Shown here in pieces: positions 1-11,665 of a stretch of 64,000 nt of DNA. The notes under the pieces were generated by a model. It was given only the letters and a program-made list of their open reading frames with translations. It ran no database searches and had not been told where the DNA came from. Within the stretch, counting starts at the first letter, position 1, and each line of letters begins with the position of its first letter. The position numbers and the translations under genes were made by a program. The DNA is from Nemania diffusa (Eukaryota; Ascomycota; Sordariomycetes; Xylariales; Xylariaceae). The DNA is taken from positions 4,092,001 to 4,156,000 of the forward strand of contig JBBPUQ010000001.1 of the NCBI GenBank assembly GCA_038501195.1. The letters run 5' to 3'.

Positions 1-294
1 CTTGCAGACTCGATCGGCGCCGCCATTGGCGCATCTCGCGCCGCCGTAGACAGTGGGTATGCGGACAACAGTCTGCAAGTCGGTCAGACCGGCAAAGTCG
101 TCGCGCCCCAGCTGTACATGGCTGTGGGTATCTCCGGCGCAATCCAGCATCTCGCTGGTATGAAAGATAGCAAAGTAATTGCGGCAATCAACAAGGACGC
201 CGACGCGCCGATATTCCAAGTAGCCGATGTGGGGTTGGTGGGTGATCTATTTGAAAAGGTTCCAGAGTTGACGGATAAATTGAAGAGCTCGTAG
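1..294 (+). CDS. Electron transfer flavoprotein alpha subunit, C-terminal part (5' truncated by window)
   Basis: The reading frame is open from base 1 to TAG at 292-294 and gives the last 97 residues. It contains the FAD-binding signature of the ETF-alpha C-terminal domain: a VGQTGK motif, then [13 protein letters not shown] and IQHLAGM, followed by [19 protein letters not shown] alpha pairs with ETF beta in the mitochondrial matrix, taking electrons from acyl-CoA and other dehydrogenases and passing them to ETF-ubiquinone oxidoreductase. The N-terminal domain lies outside the window. The gene converges on the ferredoxin-NADP reductase homologue, whose stop codon is only about 65 bp away, so the two 3' UTRs probably overlap. 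The family assignment is secure; the symbol is left blank because fungal names differ. Confidence 0.93.
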   Translation, partial: LADSIGAAIGASRAAVDSGYADNSLQVGQTGKVVAPQLYMAVGISGAIQHLAGMKDSKVIAAINKDADAPIFQVADVGLVGDLFEKVPELTDKLKSS

Positions 295-359
295 TTTAAA
301 AAGTACAACTTATAAATGTAACATCTATCCGCGAGGAGCGATTTCTCCCACCTTCCTTG

Positions 360-2051
360 CTAGCGGCTGGCTGCTAGCATCTCACTTATGCTTGTAAATT
401 TTTCCCTTTCCTTTTCAGCCAGCAGACCGCGCTCTCTCTCTGCTTTGTCTATCTTCTTCCAGTCTTCCCACTGGATAACTCGGCATTTGTCCTTGTCAAC
501 TTCGGTGCGCAATCCTTCCCAACCGTTGCTCTTTTCCGAGCTTAGGAAGGGGATTTTCATGATCCGGTCGGCCGCAATAGCATCAGCGGTGCGGAATGCA
601 TCCTCCATCGTTGAGGCAATAACACCTGTAGGTCCTCTCTTCACCCACCCAGCGCAGTATACTCCAGGTAAAGTTGACATTTCGGTATTTCCCTCTGTAC
701 TATTCCGGATGGATTGCAAGACACGACCAAACCCATCATGTTGAATTGTGCCCTTTTTGTCGTCAAAAAGTATCCCTGCCTCGGTGAAACCAGGCAAGGC
801 AACCGACTTATACCCAATGGACCGAAATACTACCGACGATGGAATCTGGAGTTTCTCATTGAGGCTCTGGACACTTGAAGTAGGATCGAAAGGCGATGAA
901 AGGGAGGTCCGCTCAAACGTCGTGCTTTGCACGTTGCCATCTGGTGTGCCGCTAAATTCAGTGGGCGAGAGGCAGAAATCAAGCGACCATGACCTGGTTG
1001 CATGCTCAGGCCGGCTCGTGGAGCCTTTCACCAGGACTTCCATCAGCCGCCGTCGAGCTCGAGGCAGCTTAGATATCTGTTCTGGTAAAAGAGCCATGTT
1101 GATTGGGTGGTACCAAACCCCGTGCAATTTCATCAGCTCCCGCACCTCCTTGATAGTAAATGCTGCCTGGGAAATGGTTAGCTGTTGGTGGAAAAGGGAG
1201 CGCTAATCTAAGAGGACACACCTGCATCGGACCTCTCCTCCCGACTATATGCACTCGTTTAATGCGGCTCATAGATAGTGTTTCCAGAGCAGATTCAGTA
1301 ATGTCCGACTTTCGCAACACATCTACATTCTCCAGCATCATCCTCGCCACGTCCAGCGCAACATTGCCCTGGCCAATAATAACTGCGTCCTCGCCCTGCG
1401 TTAAATCCGGAGCCAGGTCAGCGTACTCGGGCAATCCATTGTACCAGCCGACAAATTCGCGCGCCGAGTAGATGCCCCGTAGCTCGGACTCGTTGGGTAT
1501 TCCCAGCTTCTTATCTTTTGAGGCGCCATATGCGAACACGATGGCGTCGTAATAACGCATCAAGGACGCCAGCGGGATCGTGCAGCCCTGGAAGTGGTCA
1601 CCCTGGTTGCCGACGGCGACATTGCCAATGAAGGTGAAGTTGGGTGAGCTTGCCACCTCTTCAAATTTATCTTGGCAGTTCTAGCGGCGCTCGGTGAGCC
1701 TACGGCCATTCAAGAGTGTTTATGGCGGGTTGCAGCATTACCTACCTTGACTTCGGGATGGTCAGGCGCAACACCGAATCGCACCAGGCCGAAGGGCACC
1801 GGTAATGCCTCAAACATGTCTACCTTGGCTTTCTTTATCCATGACATGACCCTGTAAGCCGTATAGAAGCCAGCTGGGCCGGAGCCAACCACAGCCATGC
1901 GGAATGGGCGGTCATCAACACTCGTTGTTGTGACATACGAGCGTCGTTGAGTTATAGCGGACGACGATTTTGTGAACCAGGAGTCTCTGCTCACAGCTCT
2001 CCGCAAGCAGGCAGTGCAAAGCCATGGTTTGGCAAGGGATCCCATTGCCAT
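360..2051 (-). CDS. ARH1: Mitochondrial NADPH:adrenodoxin/ferredoxin oxidoreductase (ARH1 family)
   Basis: Three exons: 2051-1746, 1680-1222 and 1166-360 (stop), with introns of 65 and 55 nt and phase-0 junctions; product 523 aa, close to yeast Arh1. The first ~45 residues are Arg/Ser-rich without acidic runs and look like a mitochondrial presequence. Next come the FAD dinucleotide fold (VVGSGPAGFYTAY), the family motif GVAPDHPEVK, the segment NCQDKFEEVA created by splicing, and an NADP-binding region (IGQGNVALDVARM, then VHIVGRRGP). A C-terminal WVKRGPTGVIASTMEDA motif is also typical. The enzyme passes electrons from NADPH to matrix ferredoxin for Fe-S cluster and heme A synthesis. ATG at 2051 is the first in-frame Met before the presequence. 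Confidence 0.92.
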
Positions 2052-2770
2052 GCATAAGAACTCGAGACTACACCATTAATTTCTTGCTAATTAAATTGAA
2101 ATGATTAAACTCTCGTTCTCGCTTGATTGGGATCAATTTTTATCAGACTGTATGCACTGAATACCGCACTGATAGGCTACCTCACCTATGACATACTTAG
2201 GTACCTGGATACCACGGACTTGTCCGAGTTTTCCCGGTAGTACGGCTTTCGCACTGTGTCGTCTATATCATCACTACTGCACTATGACCTGCCTGCCTTC
2301 GCTACCTGATAGAATTCAAACTATCTTGGTTAGAACTTGGGGTATTTCACTGATTGGATATACGTCCAGGAACGGATAGGACTAGCCGAATTCTGGGAGT
2401 TGGTATAGCAGGCATACCTAGTGGTAAAGGTCGTTGGAGACAAAGTCCTATTATTAGCACGGTACCTGCATAGGGCCGGGATGGTTGATAGCGTACCTAT
2501 TCTGCTGTTAGAATACTAGTATGTTGCCATGGAGACCGCGCTCAGCCCAATTAGGCACAATATCTACATCATCCAGAACGACCGGGTCACAATGCGGCAG
2601 CTAATGTAACAGTAATCCTGCTGTCCTTATGCAACTTGAACAGCTCTCAAACTTTTCTGTTTTCTGTCTACTCATACAATAGCTAGCGAATCCATTCCAC
2701 TCGATCTCTTCTCTCCGTCTTCAATTTTGTGTGAAGCATCCGGCCTCGCTGGAATAGGCCAATCGCAGAA
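2052..2770. other. Intergenic, divergent promoter region
   Basis: This 0.7-kb gap separates the divergent starts of the ferredoxin reductase (minus) and the 4-TM protein (plus). I see no convincing ORF, RNA gene or repeat. A pyrimidine-rich stretch at about 2640-2730 precedes the plus-strand start and may be its leader. Confidence 0.5.
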
Positions 2771-4769
2771 ATGGGGGCGCAACCGCCGTATATGTACGAC
2801 TCGGTCCATCGCGACTCATATCTACTAGAGAAGGAATTCGACCCTAAGGCTGTGACGCGGGCCAGTTGGGAAGTGAAACCTAAGAAGCCTAAGAAGAAAG
2901 GTCCCCTTGTATCCTTCAACAGACATCCTGAGTAAGTCTTGACCCTCTGCGACATGCTATTGACATTTGACAACTAAAGTTTTGTGTCGTCGTAGTGCTC
3001 ATGTGGTGCCCACCGGCCGTACTTACAACTTTCGGCCTATGAGTGATGTCACAAAATGGTTTATCAGATGGACGAGGTACCTACAGCTCGTATTGCGTGC
3101 CTTAGAACTGGTCGCGGGTGCTGGTCTTCTTACTCTCATGATTCTCATCTCCAACGTACCATCGCTAGATGCCTGGATCTTGCGCATTGCGGTATGACGA
3201 TCCCGATTGCTGTATGACTTGATGAAATGGATCTAATGTATTTCATAGCCTGGCATCATTGTTCTCTGTAGCGGATACGCCATCTTGCATCTGGCTAGAC
3301 CTGCACGAGCAAGACCACCCGCATCCTCAGCTGCGTACCAGGTATTCGCTGGCATTACTGATTTGGCCATCTTGCCTTTCTACGCTTTTGGAGCTATCAC
3401 AGTGTCCAAGGAAAGCAGCAACTGGGAGACCGTCGTGGAAAATAAGGCTTTACTCCCAATCTTTATCAAGTCGGAGTACTATGGCCTTCTCTCCGCTCTT
3501 GGCCTACATGCAGTTTCTCTCGGCATATCGCTTTACTTAGCCCTGATGTTCAGGCGCATAGTCAAGATGCCACCGGATATGAATCCTCTAGAGGGCAACC
3601 TAACATCTCGCACAAAGCACAAGCGCAACAAGTCATCGGTCTACACCGCCATGTCAGAGAGTAGCAAGCGTTTGTCGACCCCTCTCGAGGACCTCCGACG
3701 TTCTGGTGCGCCGTACGAGGACTTGTCGCGACCCCCGAGTATCCCTTTTATGCACACGCGCCGCAACTCAAATGACTCGTTCACCTCGTCGAAACGCGAC
3801 TCTCGCGTGGACCTTCCCAGTCGGCAGTATCAGGTCACGCCTGGCAACTCAGCTCGCAACAGCACCGTGTCCCTCGCCGAGGAAAAGCGCAAGTCAAACC
3901 CCAGGTCCGCACAGCGAGGCAGCTATATAGAGGTCCCCCTCCACCAGACAGGCTCTCCATCGCCCTCACGGCCGAGCAGCGTGGCGAACTTGCAGGGCAC
4001 AACCGGCTCGCCCACGCGCGTCGGCAAGTTCACAGAGGCGTGGTATGCCTCGGAATCGCTCATTAACCGCACACAGCAGCGGCAGCGCGCCATGGTCGCC
4101 AAGGAGCGGACCGTGGCGGAGCGGTCCAAGGCCTACGAGGCGCTGAACCAGCGCTACGGCGACGACGGCGAGTCAGACTCGGACCGGGAGAACGCAATGC
4201 GTCCCGACGACGTCTCGGATTTCGAGGACGACGACGGCCCGATCAACGTCAGTGGCAACATGCATCCTAACCCGCTACGCCTGAACCCTCACCCTTCAAC
4301 GCCTCCGCGGGAAGGAGGTAGCGGCGGGACCATGCCGCGGCAGAAGACGCCCTTCCGACAGCGCGACTCGCTGCCCGTACACCCAGCGCTCGCGGAAATG
4401 AGCTCGAACCGCCGCAGTGTGAGCGGGAGCCAGGACATCGCAGATGCACAACCTGCGCCAGCGCCACCCCCGGCACGCCGGCCAACGATCTTAGGGGCCT
4501 GGGGTCGCAACAAGGGGGACAGGACGTCCTCGATCCAGGCTGACGACCATTTCTACTCAAAGCCATATGGTGAGCTGAAGAGCGCCACGCCGCCCATCAT
4601 GTACGGCAACGAGAAGAAAGAGGCCAGGCAAATCTCGTCTGGGAACGACTATGATCTAGGCAACGCCGCGAACGCTGGATATCGCCGTAAAGTTAGCGGT
4701 CGGGCGGCTGAGGAGGGTATGGCGGGCCCCACTCAAAGATACTCACGATATAGCGTGTTAAACGAATAG
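2771..4769 (+). CDS. Fungal four-TM membrane protein with long disordered C-terminal tail
   Basis: Exons 2771-2931, 2996-3191 and 3249-4769 join in frame (introns of 64 and 57 nt) to encode 625 aa. The start MGAQPPYMYDS is followed by a Lys-rich segment (KPKKPKKKG). Four hydrophobic helices lie near residues 85-106, 117-135, 151-171 and 197-220. The membrane part ends with MPPDMNPLEGNLTSR, and about 400 residues of Ser/Arg/Pro-rich low-complexity sequence follow, with many possible phosphorylation sites. The topology (four TMs, cytosolic tail) suggests a plasma-membrane or endomembrane organiser, but I cannot name a characterised homologue. The proteins I recall of this kind are conserved uncharacterised proteins of filamentous ascomycetes. 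Third-exon codon use is strongly GC-ending, consistent with a real gene. Confidence 0.85.
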
Positions 4770-5278
4770 GCTTTGGGCCTGTCATTCGATAGGAAAAGGC
4801 GCGACGGTAAAGAGGGAGGCGGGAGGGCAGGAGGGCAGGAGGGCGGTTAAAGGAGTGGATGTTTGATTTCAGGATTCCCAACGGTTCGTGTTTCATGCTG
4901 GGCGTTTGTATTCTTGCACTTGGTTTTAGGTCTGGATCTGGACATGTAGGAAGATATAGCATGTGTGCGCGGGCGGGCGGATAGTTGGAGTCGTGGATGT
5001 CACCATACAAAACCGCCTGGGCTGATCAGTACGAAGGACATAGTGGCATTGGACGATGAGTCGAACACATTGTATTTCAATTTCTGATGGAAGAAGATGA
5101 CCGAAATGGTCTAAATGTTCTCGAGAAATTTCTAGCTCCATAAGTAACCACCACATCCTGTAAAAATGCTTTCCCTAGCTCTATAACTCTATGGATCATG
5201 TATCTCATGCTTGCCCCACCACCGCGCCATGTGATATAATGTAAATGTATAAAATTAGACGATCAGTGACCAAGTTAA
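4770..5278. other. Intergenic between convergent genes
   Basis: The two flanking genes converge here. The region holds a G-rich run at about 4810-4850 (repeated gggagg/gggcagga) and otherwise AT-rich 3' sequence. No gene is visible. Confidence 0.5.
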
Positions 5279-6451
5279 CTACTCTTTCTTCTCCTTGCGG
5301 CAAAAGCACCAAAAGACCGTAATGGCGAGCTTGAGCGCCGCCACGAGCCACAGACTGTTCTGCACCAGGCCGGTAGACTTGGAAATGAAACCACCGGCGA
5401 TGGCGCCGACGAGGGTGAGGGTGAAGGCGATGGCGCGCTTGTTGCGCTTGGGGTTCTGGGCAAAGGGGGCGAAGATGTTAGGGTCGCTGACGAGGTCGCA
5501 GAGCAGCGTGGTGATGACGACGGTGGGCACCTCGGCGACGCCGAGCCCGCGGCTGTTCACGATCTGGCCCGCGGCCTGGAACGAGAGCAGCGCGATGGGC
5601 GCGAGCTCCGCGAAGTCGACGTCTGACGGGTCCCGCCGCGACGGGTACCGCCCGTCGATCAGGCCGCCCTGGATGATGCCCGCCGCCAGTGCCACGAAGA
5701 TGGTCTGCGTCAGGAACGAGATGAACACGGTGCGCCGCTGGCGGCCGCGCCCGACCAGCGCGTGGAACCGCGAGAAAGTCACGCAGCCGATTATGAAGGA
5801 GCCGATGGATGTTACTACAGTTTTTTTTCTCGCTGTCAGTACCACTCCGTCTTACCCTTTGTTCCCTCTCCCTTTTTCCAGTTGCGTCCAGTAATTCTCT
5901 GTGCTCTGAGCTGCTTTTGCACAAGAGCAGTCTCAGACAATCCCCCCCCTGTTCTTCTGTTCTTTCCCCCTTTTGAAATGGGAAATAATTACTTACAAGA
6001 GCGAGCCCATCCATAAGGTTTATTATTTTGCCCCGACGTGCCCAACGCTACGAACACGGTGTTTCCTGGATTGTGGTGTTAGTGGATATTAATTCATTCC
6101 TTTATCGCCCAATTGGCTGTTTCAACAAGGGAACTTGCCTGTTTGCATGGACACGAAAGTGCCGTATGCTAGAGAAATGTTAGCCAATCGAGTTTTTTAA
6201 TCATCTTTTTTTTTGGTATTTCTTAATTTTAGGAGTCACACACCGTTGTAGAGTGTGCCATCAGTAAGGCCCGTGGCGAGACAGCAGACAAGCAGAGGTA
6301 GGTAAACAAGGCTTGGATCAAGGTCGTCGGAAAACCTGCTCCAGAAACCAGACCTGGACTTTATTGCGTTGAGATGCTCGGATGAACTGTTGCCCGACAA
6401 ATCGTTGACTTGTTTTGGCTGCTCTGGTGCAGCCTTCTCTTCGTCCAGCAT
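5279..6451 (-). CDS. DUF1275 (YoaK-like) multi-pass membrane protein
   Basis: Four exons: 6451-6244, 6168-6139 (only 30 nt), 6065-5997 and 5814-5279; product 280 aa. After splicing the protein reads through the family pattern LTDGTLYNAYGTFVSMQTGN, then TVFVALG and PYGWARSLTSIGSF. This matches the conserved order of DUF1275 proteins, which have about six TM helices. Hydrophobic segments are visible around SLVYLPLLVCCLATGL, TSIGSFIIGCVTF, RTVFISFLTQTIFVALAAG, IALLSFQAAGQ, IAFTLTLVGAIAGG and SLWLVAALKLAITVFWC. Function is unknown for the family. The intron after the 30-nt exon starts with GC (GCAAGT), so it is a GC-AG intron. The large first intron next to the last exon (182 nt) contains T-runs. 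Joints are supported by frame and family alignment from memory. Confidence 0.85.
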
Positions 6452-7145
6452 TATGATTATGGGAAATTAGCGTCGTAAATAGTGCTGTATTATGGCGCGC
6501 CTGTTGTGCACAACAATTGGACGAAAAGGTTGGTAGTTAATAATGTCGAGATCGAGGATGATCAAAGAGTGATAAAAGGAATGATTAGCAAGCCGTTGTT
6601 CTTTTTCCCGTCTTTTTTTTTTGTTTTTTTAGTTCCAAGCAAAAAGGGAGGATGCGCCGAGCCGGGAGGAAATGAGGCGGCTGATGGAAAAGTCGCGTGA
6701 TCGACGCCAGGACTGGGTGGTCGAAAGGCACAGAACTTTTCTTACTATACTAGTCTATTGCGTCTTCCTTAGTATAATTTAGTATAGTACTGTATAAGCA
6801 CGCATAGGCAGGTTTACCTACCCGGGACGCCGACAGACAGAGTTCGGGAGATAGGCATTCTCTCTGACAAATAAATCAATAATACGCGAGCTTTCAGGTG
6901 GCTCGTATACGCTGTATATGTAAGTAGATAGGGCAGACGTGCTTGCGGTGGAAATGCCTCATTGCGACAAGAACTGTAAAAACTGTAATGCGCGCTGGAT
7001 ACCTGGGTATCCTGTTGATTCATGCGCGATTGAGAGAGCTGCATGAGTCTGGTAACACGGAAATTGCCACATACGGTCGGCCACGGACTCTGCAGCCAAG
7101 TTTCTAGCGTGCCTAAGACAGATCCACGTTGTAAGAGCTGCAATA

Positions 7146-7190
7146 GATGTATGGGTGTATGTATGTATGTATGTACAGTATGTAGGTATG
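7146..7190. repeat. TATG/TAGG microsatellite
   Basis: Several tandem TATG units (gtatgtatgtatgtatg) run into degenerate tagg-type units. This is simple-sequence DNA with no coding role. Confidence 0.7.
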
Positions 7191-7328
7191 TACTGTAATA
7201 GCGTTGAGATGAGGAAAAAGAGGGTCTTATCCACTTTCCAAGACCTCGCGGCGGCGGATATCTCTTACTTACTTACACTATCTTGGTAGGGAGAGATAGA
7301 GGGATACATAGATAGGCAGCCTCTTGGC

Positions 7329-7405
7329 CCCCCATCTCCCCCCCCTTTGGCCTATTAGCCTCTTAGCCTCCTAGCCTCTATGTAACCTCTTAGCCTCCTG
7401 GCAGC
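7329..7405 (+). repeat. Degenerate CCTCTTAGC tandem repeat behind a C-rich block
   Basis: A run with gccccccat and tcccccccc is followed by about five imperfect copies of a 9-11 bp unit (cctattag, cctcttag, cctcctag, cctctatg, cctcttag, cctcctgg). It is strongly strand-asymmetric: pyrimidine-rich on the plus strand. Confidence 0.6.
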
Positions 7406-10198
7406 CATTTTGGTGAAGCGGTCTCGCGCCTTTGCAGCCATCTCATGCACCTCACCTCCGTGCCTACTGCCCGGTCATGGAGCCTCTTCCACAAGGGCCC
7501 CCTTATGACGGCTGCCGCATCCTACAGCGGCCCGCTGGCCCGACCCGGATCCGGCGCGCCGAGACCACGCCGAGATGGTAGAAAAGTGGCTATTTGTGCT
7601 TGGCTGCAGTACTGCTTCTGGTGAACGTCCTGGACGGGACAACTTCGGCGGCCTTCGCTTGACAAAAGTGGCTTGGCCCTACGCGAGGCCCTCGTCCGTC
7701 CACCGGAACATGCACAGACTGGCAAGCGCCCGTGGTCATCTTGACGAAGATCACTGCATGCCCAGGTACAGGGGTATCTTCGAGAGTATAATATCGGAGG
7801 GGAGCTGCGAGAACTGTGGCCATGGCAATGACGTTGTGGCTACAGCCTATCTATCCCCCTCCCCCTTTTTTTGCTTCTTGTTTTTCTTCCAAGAGCCATT
7901 TCACGGAGGCTGGCTTAAATAACGTAATATAGGTGCCTAGACAGGCAGCCCGATACCTACACTACCCATGTTATAATAAACTCAGCCGAGGTCACCACAA
8001 CCACGCATATATGTAGATGTGAGAGACTGGGAGTGGGAGGTAGCCAGTCTCGTGGCCCAGACGTAGACCCTTATGAACACGAGATAAGGCCTCTATATCT
8101 ATACAGTACAATACAGTACTGTACACGAGTAGGTAACATGCCATCCGGTTGTTGGGTTTGCATTTGACTTGCATGGCATCGCCGATTCGGTTCGTCGCTT
8201 GTAGAAACGGCCCAATACTGTCAGATGTTGGGTTATACAGTGCACTCTTAACGTTACTTGCATCAAACGCGATGAAGCCCAATCATGACGCCCATATCTA
8301 TATTCCGGTCTTTACTCTATCGCCGCATACGACCTACTGATAGCGCTTAGTCCCCCAGACGCCAGCCACATGATCCTAAAAGAGAAGCATGGCTTGAATC
8401 TTTCGGCAATCAGGCCGTACGCCTAGAGGTGCCAAGGTGGCAAGGTCGGGATCATCCCTTCTGTTGACAGGGACAAATACGCGGGTTCGCCATGCACGTC
8501 AATTACAAAGAACTAGAAAGTCAAGAACCGCTTACAACCAAGCATCTTGGCTGTTCTTGGGCGTTTGTGTATTAATCATTACATGTTAATTATGATAGCG
8601 GATAGCTTATGCAGATTTCGCTTGAGCCAAGAGGCTAATAGAGGTAATTATACCTTAAGTGCTATTTTAAGAGTAGCAACCTGTTTGAAAAATTTTGATA
8701 TTAGGAATAATATCTCTTGGTACAATCTAGCTACAAGATTCCCAATGGCTCTGAGGACCACCATGTACATCTTCTCCTCGATCAAAGAAGTTTGCTCGAA
8801 GAAGAGAAAAAGATGTGGCATACTGATATCTCCAACCAACCAGCCAGCCAGCCAGCCATCAATGAAATAATACGCCGTAGCGCTCAGATCTACGGCTGCC
8901 GTCAGCCTCGCTCTAAGCGAGTAAAGGGGTGGAAAATAAGCTTATCAGGAAATATGCATACGCTTGCATTCACGAAAGATACCGCACCCAATTTGTTTTG
9001 TCACAAGCCACTTAAGTCTTCCTAGCCCCGTAAGGCCAGTGCATTATCGGCCGCTCTTCTCTGACTTGCATTTCAGCCAGTCATGTTGCATAGCGGCCTT
9101 ATGAGATCGAACATATCTGCAGCCATAGATATTCTAATGAGACATACAGAGTTCCTCCGACTTGGCCGTGGCAAGACCTTGCTGGTTCGTTCCTTGGTTC
9201 GGCACTAAGGATCAGGTGTATCTATCCGGAAAGAGGCCTCCCTTAGGAAACATGCTCAGTTACGCCATGTCACGCGGTGTCCATTTCGGTTGCAAGGGAT
9301 AGGAAAGACTGCCTGGTATTAGAACCCAAGGTAGCATTCAGCGCCATTGACTTCATCAAATACGATATAACGAGCTTTTGTAACGCCGTGATTATGGTGT
9401 AGCCCGCCGTGCGGCCGGCCTAAAACGGTTGAATTGGTGGAAAAGAAAGTCAATGTTAAGCGTAACGGCATCGTGGCTATGGCAGCCCCGGATAGATCCG
9501 CCGCGATGCAGCTTCGACATACAAGTAGCTTCACCCGCAAATTCCACTTTAATGGTAGTATCTAGGTTTACCAGGGGTGGCCATATGTCCTCGCATATTT
9601 TAGCCCAAGTTTCGGCCAAGCGTTATCGAGAGTGTCTGCTCGTATGCGAGTATTCTAAAGAGCATGTGGCAAGAACACCATACACCACGGCACATCACCA
9701 TATTACATCACAACAACGATTTGGGCAAATGCTTCAGAGAAGATGGAATTAGAACCACGTAATGGGTTGGGGACATACAGAGTCATCCCCTATTCATAGG
9801 TTCATTGTAGTTACTGTGGCTTATTGTATTAGTCTTCGAAGAAGAGGAGGGGGGGACAGACTATTTCTACGACGATACCTAGTTGGCTGACACTTCGGAA
9901 ACCGAGTAGCAGTGTGGATCAATAATATCTTTGCCAATGACGGCGATCGTTAGACTCAAAAGTTCTCGTGGGCTTGAGATTTTGGTGAAGCCCCTTGGCG
10001 CACGGTACCAGCTTGCCAGGTTGCGAGAGTACGGTCTGAGGGCGTATGCGCCAAGTCGAATGGTTCATTTCGACCGACGATTACAGTAAGAGGGAGATAT
10101 CCGCAGGCCGGAGGGAGTTGTGGCCAACTGGATCGGCAAACAAGATTTATCTTTGAGTGTCTCGATAGAGGGAGGCTTTAGAAGACTCTGAGAACGAA

Positions 10199-10206
10199 TA
10201 TAAATA
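10199..10206 (+). promoter_or_regulatory. Candidate TATA box of the ICL-family gene
   Basis: TATAAATA lies about 120 bp upstream of the ATG at 10328 and is followed by a CT-rich leader. Position and context suit a core promoter, but this is inference only. Confidence 0.4.
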
Positions 10207-10327
10207 CCTGGTCGATCGAGTCCTAAATTTCATATTCCTAAACAACACCGGTCAGAGTCCAATCCTCTAATAGCACATTTAAATCTACTCTTTTATCGTT
10301 CCATATCTCTGCTACTTGCAATCAAGA

Positions 10328-11665
10328 ATGGCTCCCTCTGCTATCCCAATGGACCAAGTGTCTCACCTCGAGACTGAGTCCTCCATCATTATTGAGACCG
10401 TAACAGCAGACATCAAATCTGTCCCAGACTTTGAACCCCTTAAACCTGTTCTTGCCCCTATTACTACAGAAATCTCATCTGAGGATTCCACAGAGCCCTC
10501 TTCGGCATGTGATGGTTTCATAGATAGCCCACCAACAGGTCCTATTGTTGAAAAAGAGGAACCGGTTACCCCTTCAAACCAGTGGCTAACACTCAATGAT
10601 GTCGTCCCAGACGTCAGCGAGCCCACTTCAGGTGCCAAGAAGTTACGAAAAATGCTTTTTGAAACTGAGGAGCTCATCATATGCCCTGGCGTCTACGATG
10701 GTCTGTCTGCTAGGACGGCCATCGAGCTAGGATTCAATGCTATGTATATGGTACGTAATATTTCTCCTTGGTTCGTTGTCATACCTGGAATCATCCATCG
10801 GGATTCTAGCTAACACATATTTGTTTTAGACTGGTGCGGGAACAACAGCCTCCCGTCTTGGGCAACCCGATCTGGCTATTGCCCAGCTGCATGAGATGCG
10901 CGAGAACGCCGAGATGATCGCCAACCTTGACCCCTTCGGCCCGCCTCTGATTGCTGACATGGATACTGGCTACGGAGGTGAGAACTCCCATTTACCTGGG
11001 CAGAAAGAGTTCCCTTGTAAACTAACGGGGTTTCCACATTAGGACCTATTATGGCCGCCCGCACCGTAGAGCAATATATCCGCTCCGGCGTAGCAGGTGC
11101 CCACCTAGAAGACCAAGTGCTGATGAAGCGCTGTGGCCATCTCGGTGGAAAGAAGGTGGTGCCAGCCGATGAGTACATCGCTCGCATCCGCGCTGCTCAC
11201 GGCGCCCGCAATCGCCTGCAGTCCGACTTCGTGCTGATTGCACGCACTGACGCACTCCAAAGTCTGGGCTACGATGAGTGCATCAAACGACTGCGCATGG
11301 CTCGTGACGAGGGTGCCGACGTCGGTCTGCTCGAGGGCTTCACTTCCAAGGAGCAGGCCGCGCAGGCCGTCAAGGATCTAGCCCCCTGGCCCCTCCTACT
11401 CAACTCGGTCGAGAACGGCAAGAGCCCCCTCATCACCGTCGATGAGGCGCGCAAGATGGGCTTCCGCATCATGATCTTCAGCTTTGCCACCATAGCCCCT
11501 GCCTACATTGCCATCCGCGAAACCCTCCTACGTCTGAAGAACGAGGGCGTCGTCGGCACTCCCTCACACATCACACCCGTTAAGCTTTTCGAGGTGTGCG
11601 GTCTCAAGCACAGCATGGCCGTCGACATGGATGCTGGCGGGGCTTCTTTCGCCGGCGACTTATAG
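10328..11665 (+). CDS. Isocitrate lyase / PEP mutase superfamily enzyme
   Basis: Exons 10328-10750, 10830-10977 and 11043-11665 (introns of 79 and 65 nt) give 397 aa. From residue ~105 the protein follows the ICL/PEP-mutase TIM barrel: ICPGVYDGLSART, TGAGTTASRLGQPDL, the metal-binding DMDTGYGGP, VAGAHLEDQ, the catalytic-loop motif KRCGHLGGK (about 219-227), IARTDAL, and NSVENGKSPLITVDEA near the end. This group includes carboxyPEP mutase, dimethylmalate lyase, petal-death protein and fungal oxaloacetate acetylhydrolase. The KRCGH cysteine loop indicates C-C lyase or hydrolase chemistry, not phosphonate mutase, but the substrate cannot be fixed. An acidic, Ser/Thr-rich extension of ~105 residues precedes the domain and has no obvious targeting signal. 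It stands alone, flanked by long gene-poor stretches. Confidence 0.88.

Larger units (their letters stand above)
6452..10327. other. Gene-poor intergenic region (3.9 kb)
   Basis: No ORF here has the length or composition of a gene; short ORFs such as 8547-8870 or 7575-7922 overlap on both strands and look random. Visible structure: a TATG microsatellite at about 7146-7190, a C-rich block and degenerate cctcttagcctcc units at 7329-7400, and a short ccag tandem at 8839-8859. The last 300 bp are probably the promoter of the ICL-family gene. Confidence 0.5.

Noticed and set aside
388..1206. Long plus-strand ORFs opposite the ferredoxin-reductase exons
   Set aside because: They are mirror images of exons 2 and 3 of the minus-strand gene, with no domain and poor codon balance.
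5815..5840. Alternative acceptor tgacag for exon 4 of the DUF1275 gene
   Set aside because: It gives a Lys-rich insert in place of ARSLTSIG, which is the conserved pattern produced by the ctgtag acceptor.
5295..5894. 199-aa plus-strand ORF over the DUF1275 gene
   Set aside because: It is antisense to exon 4; the minus-strand frame shows the family motifs.
8547..8870. 107-aa ORF in the 6.5-10.3 kb gap
   Set aside because: There is an overlapping ORF on the other strand, no domain and no typical splice or codon features.
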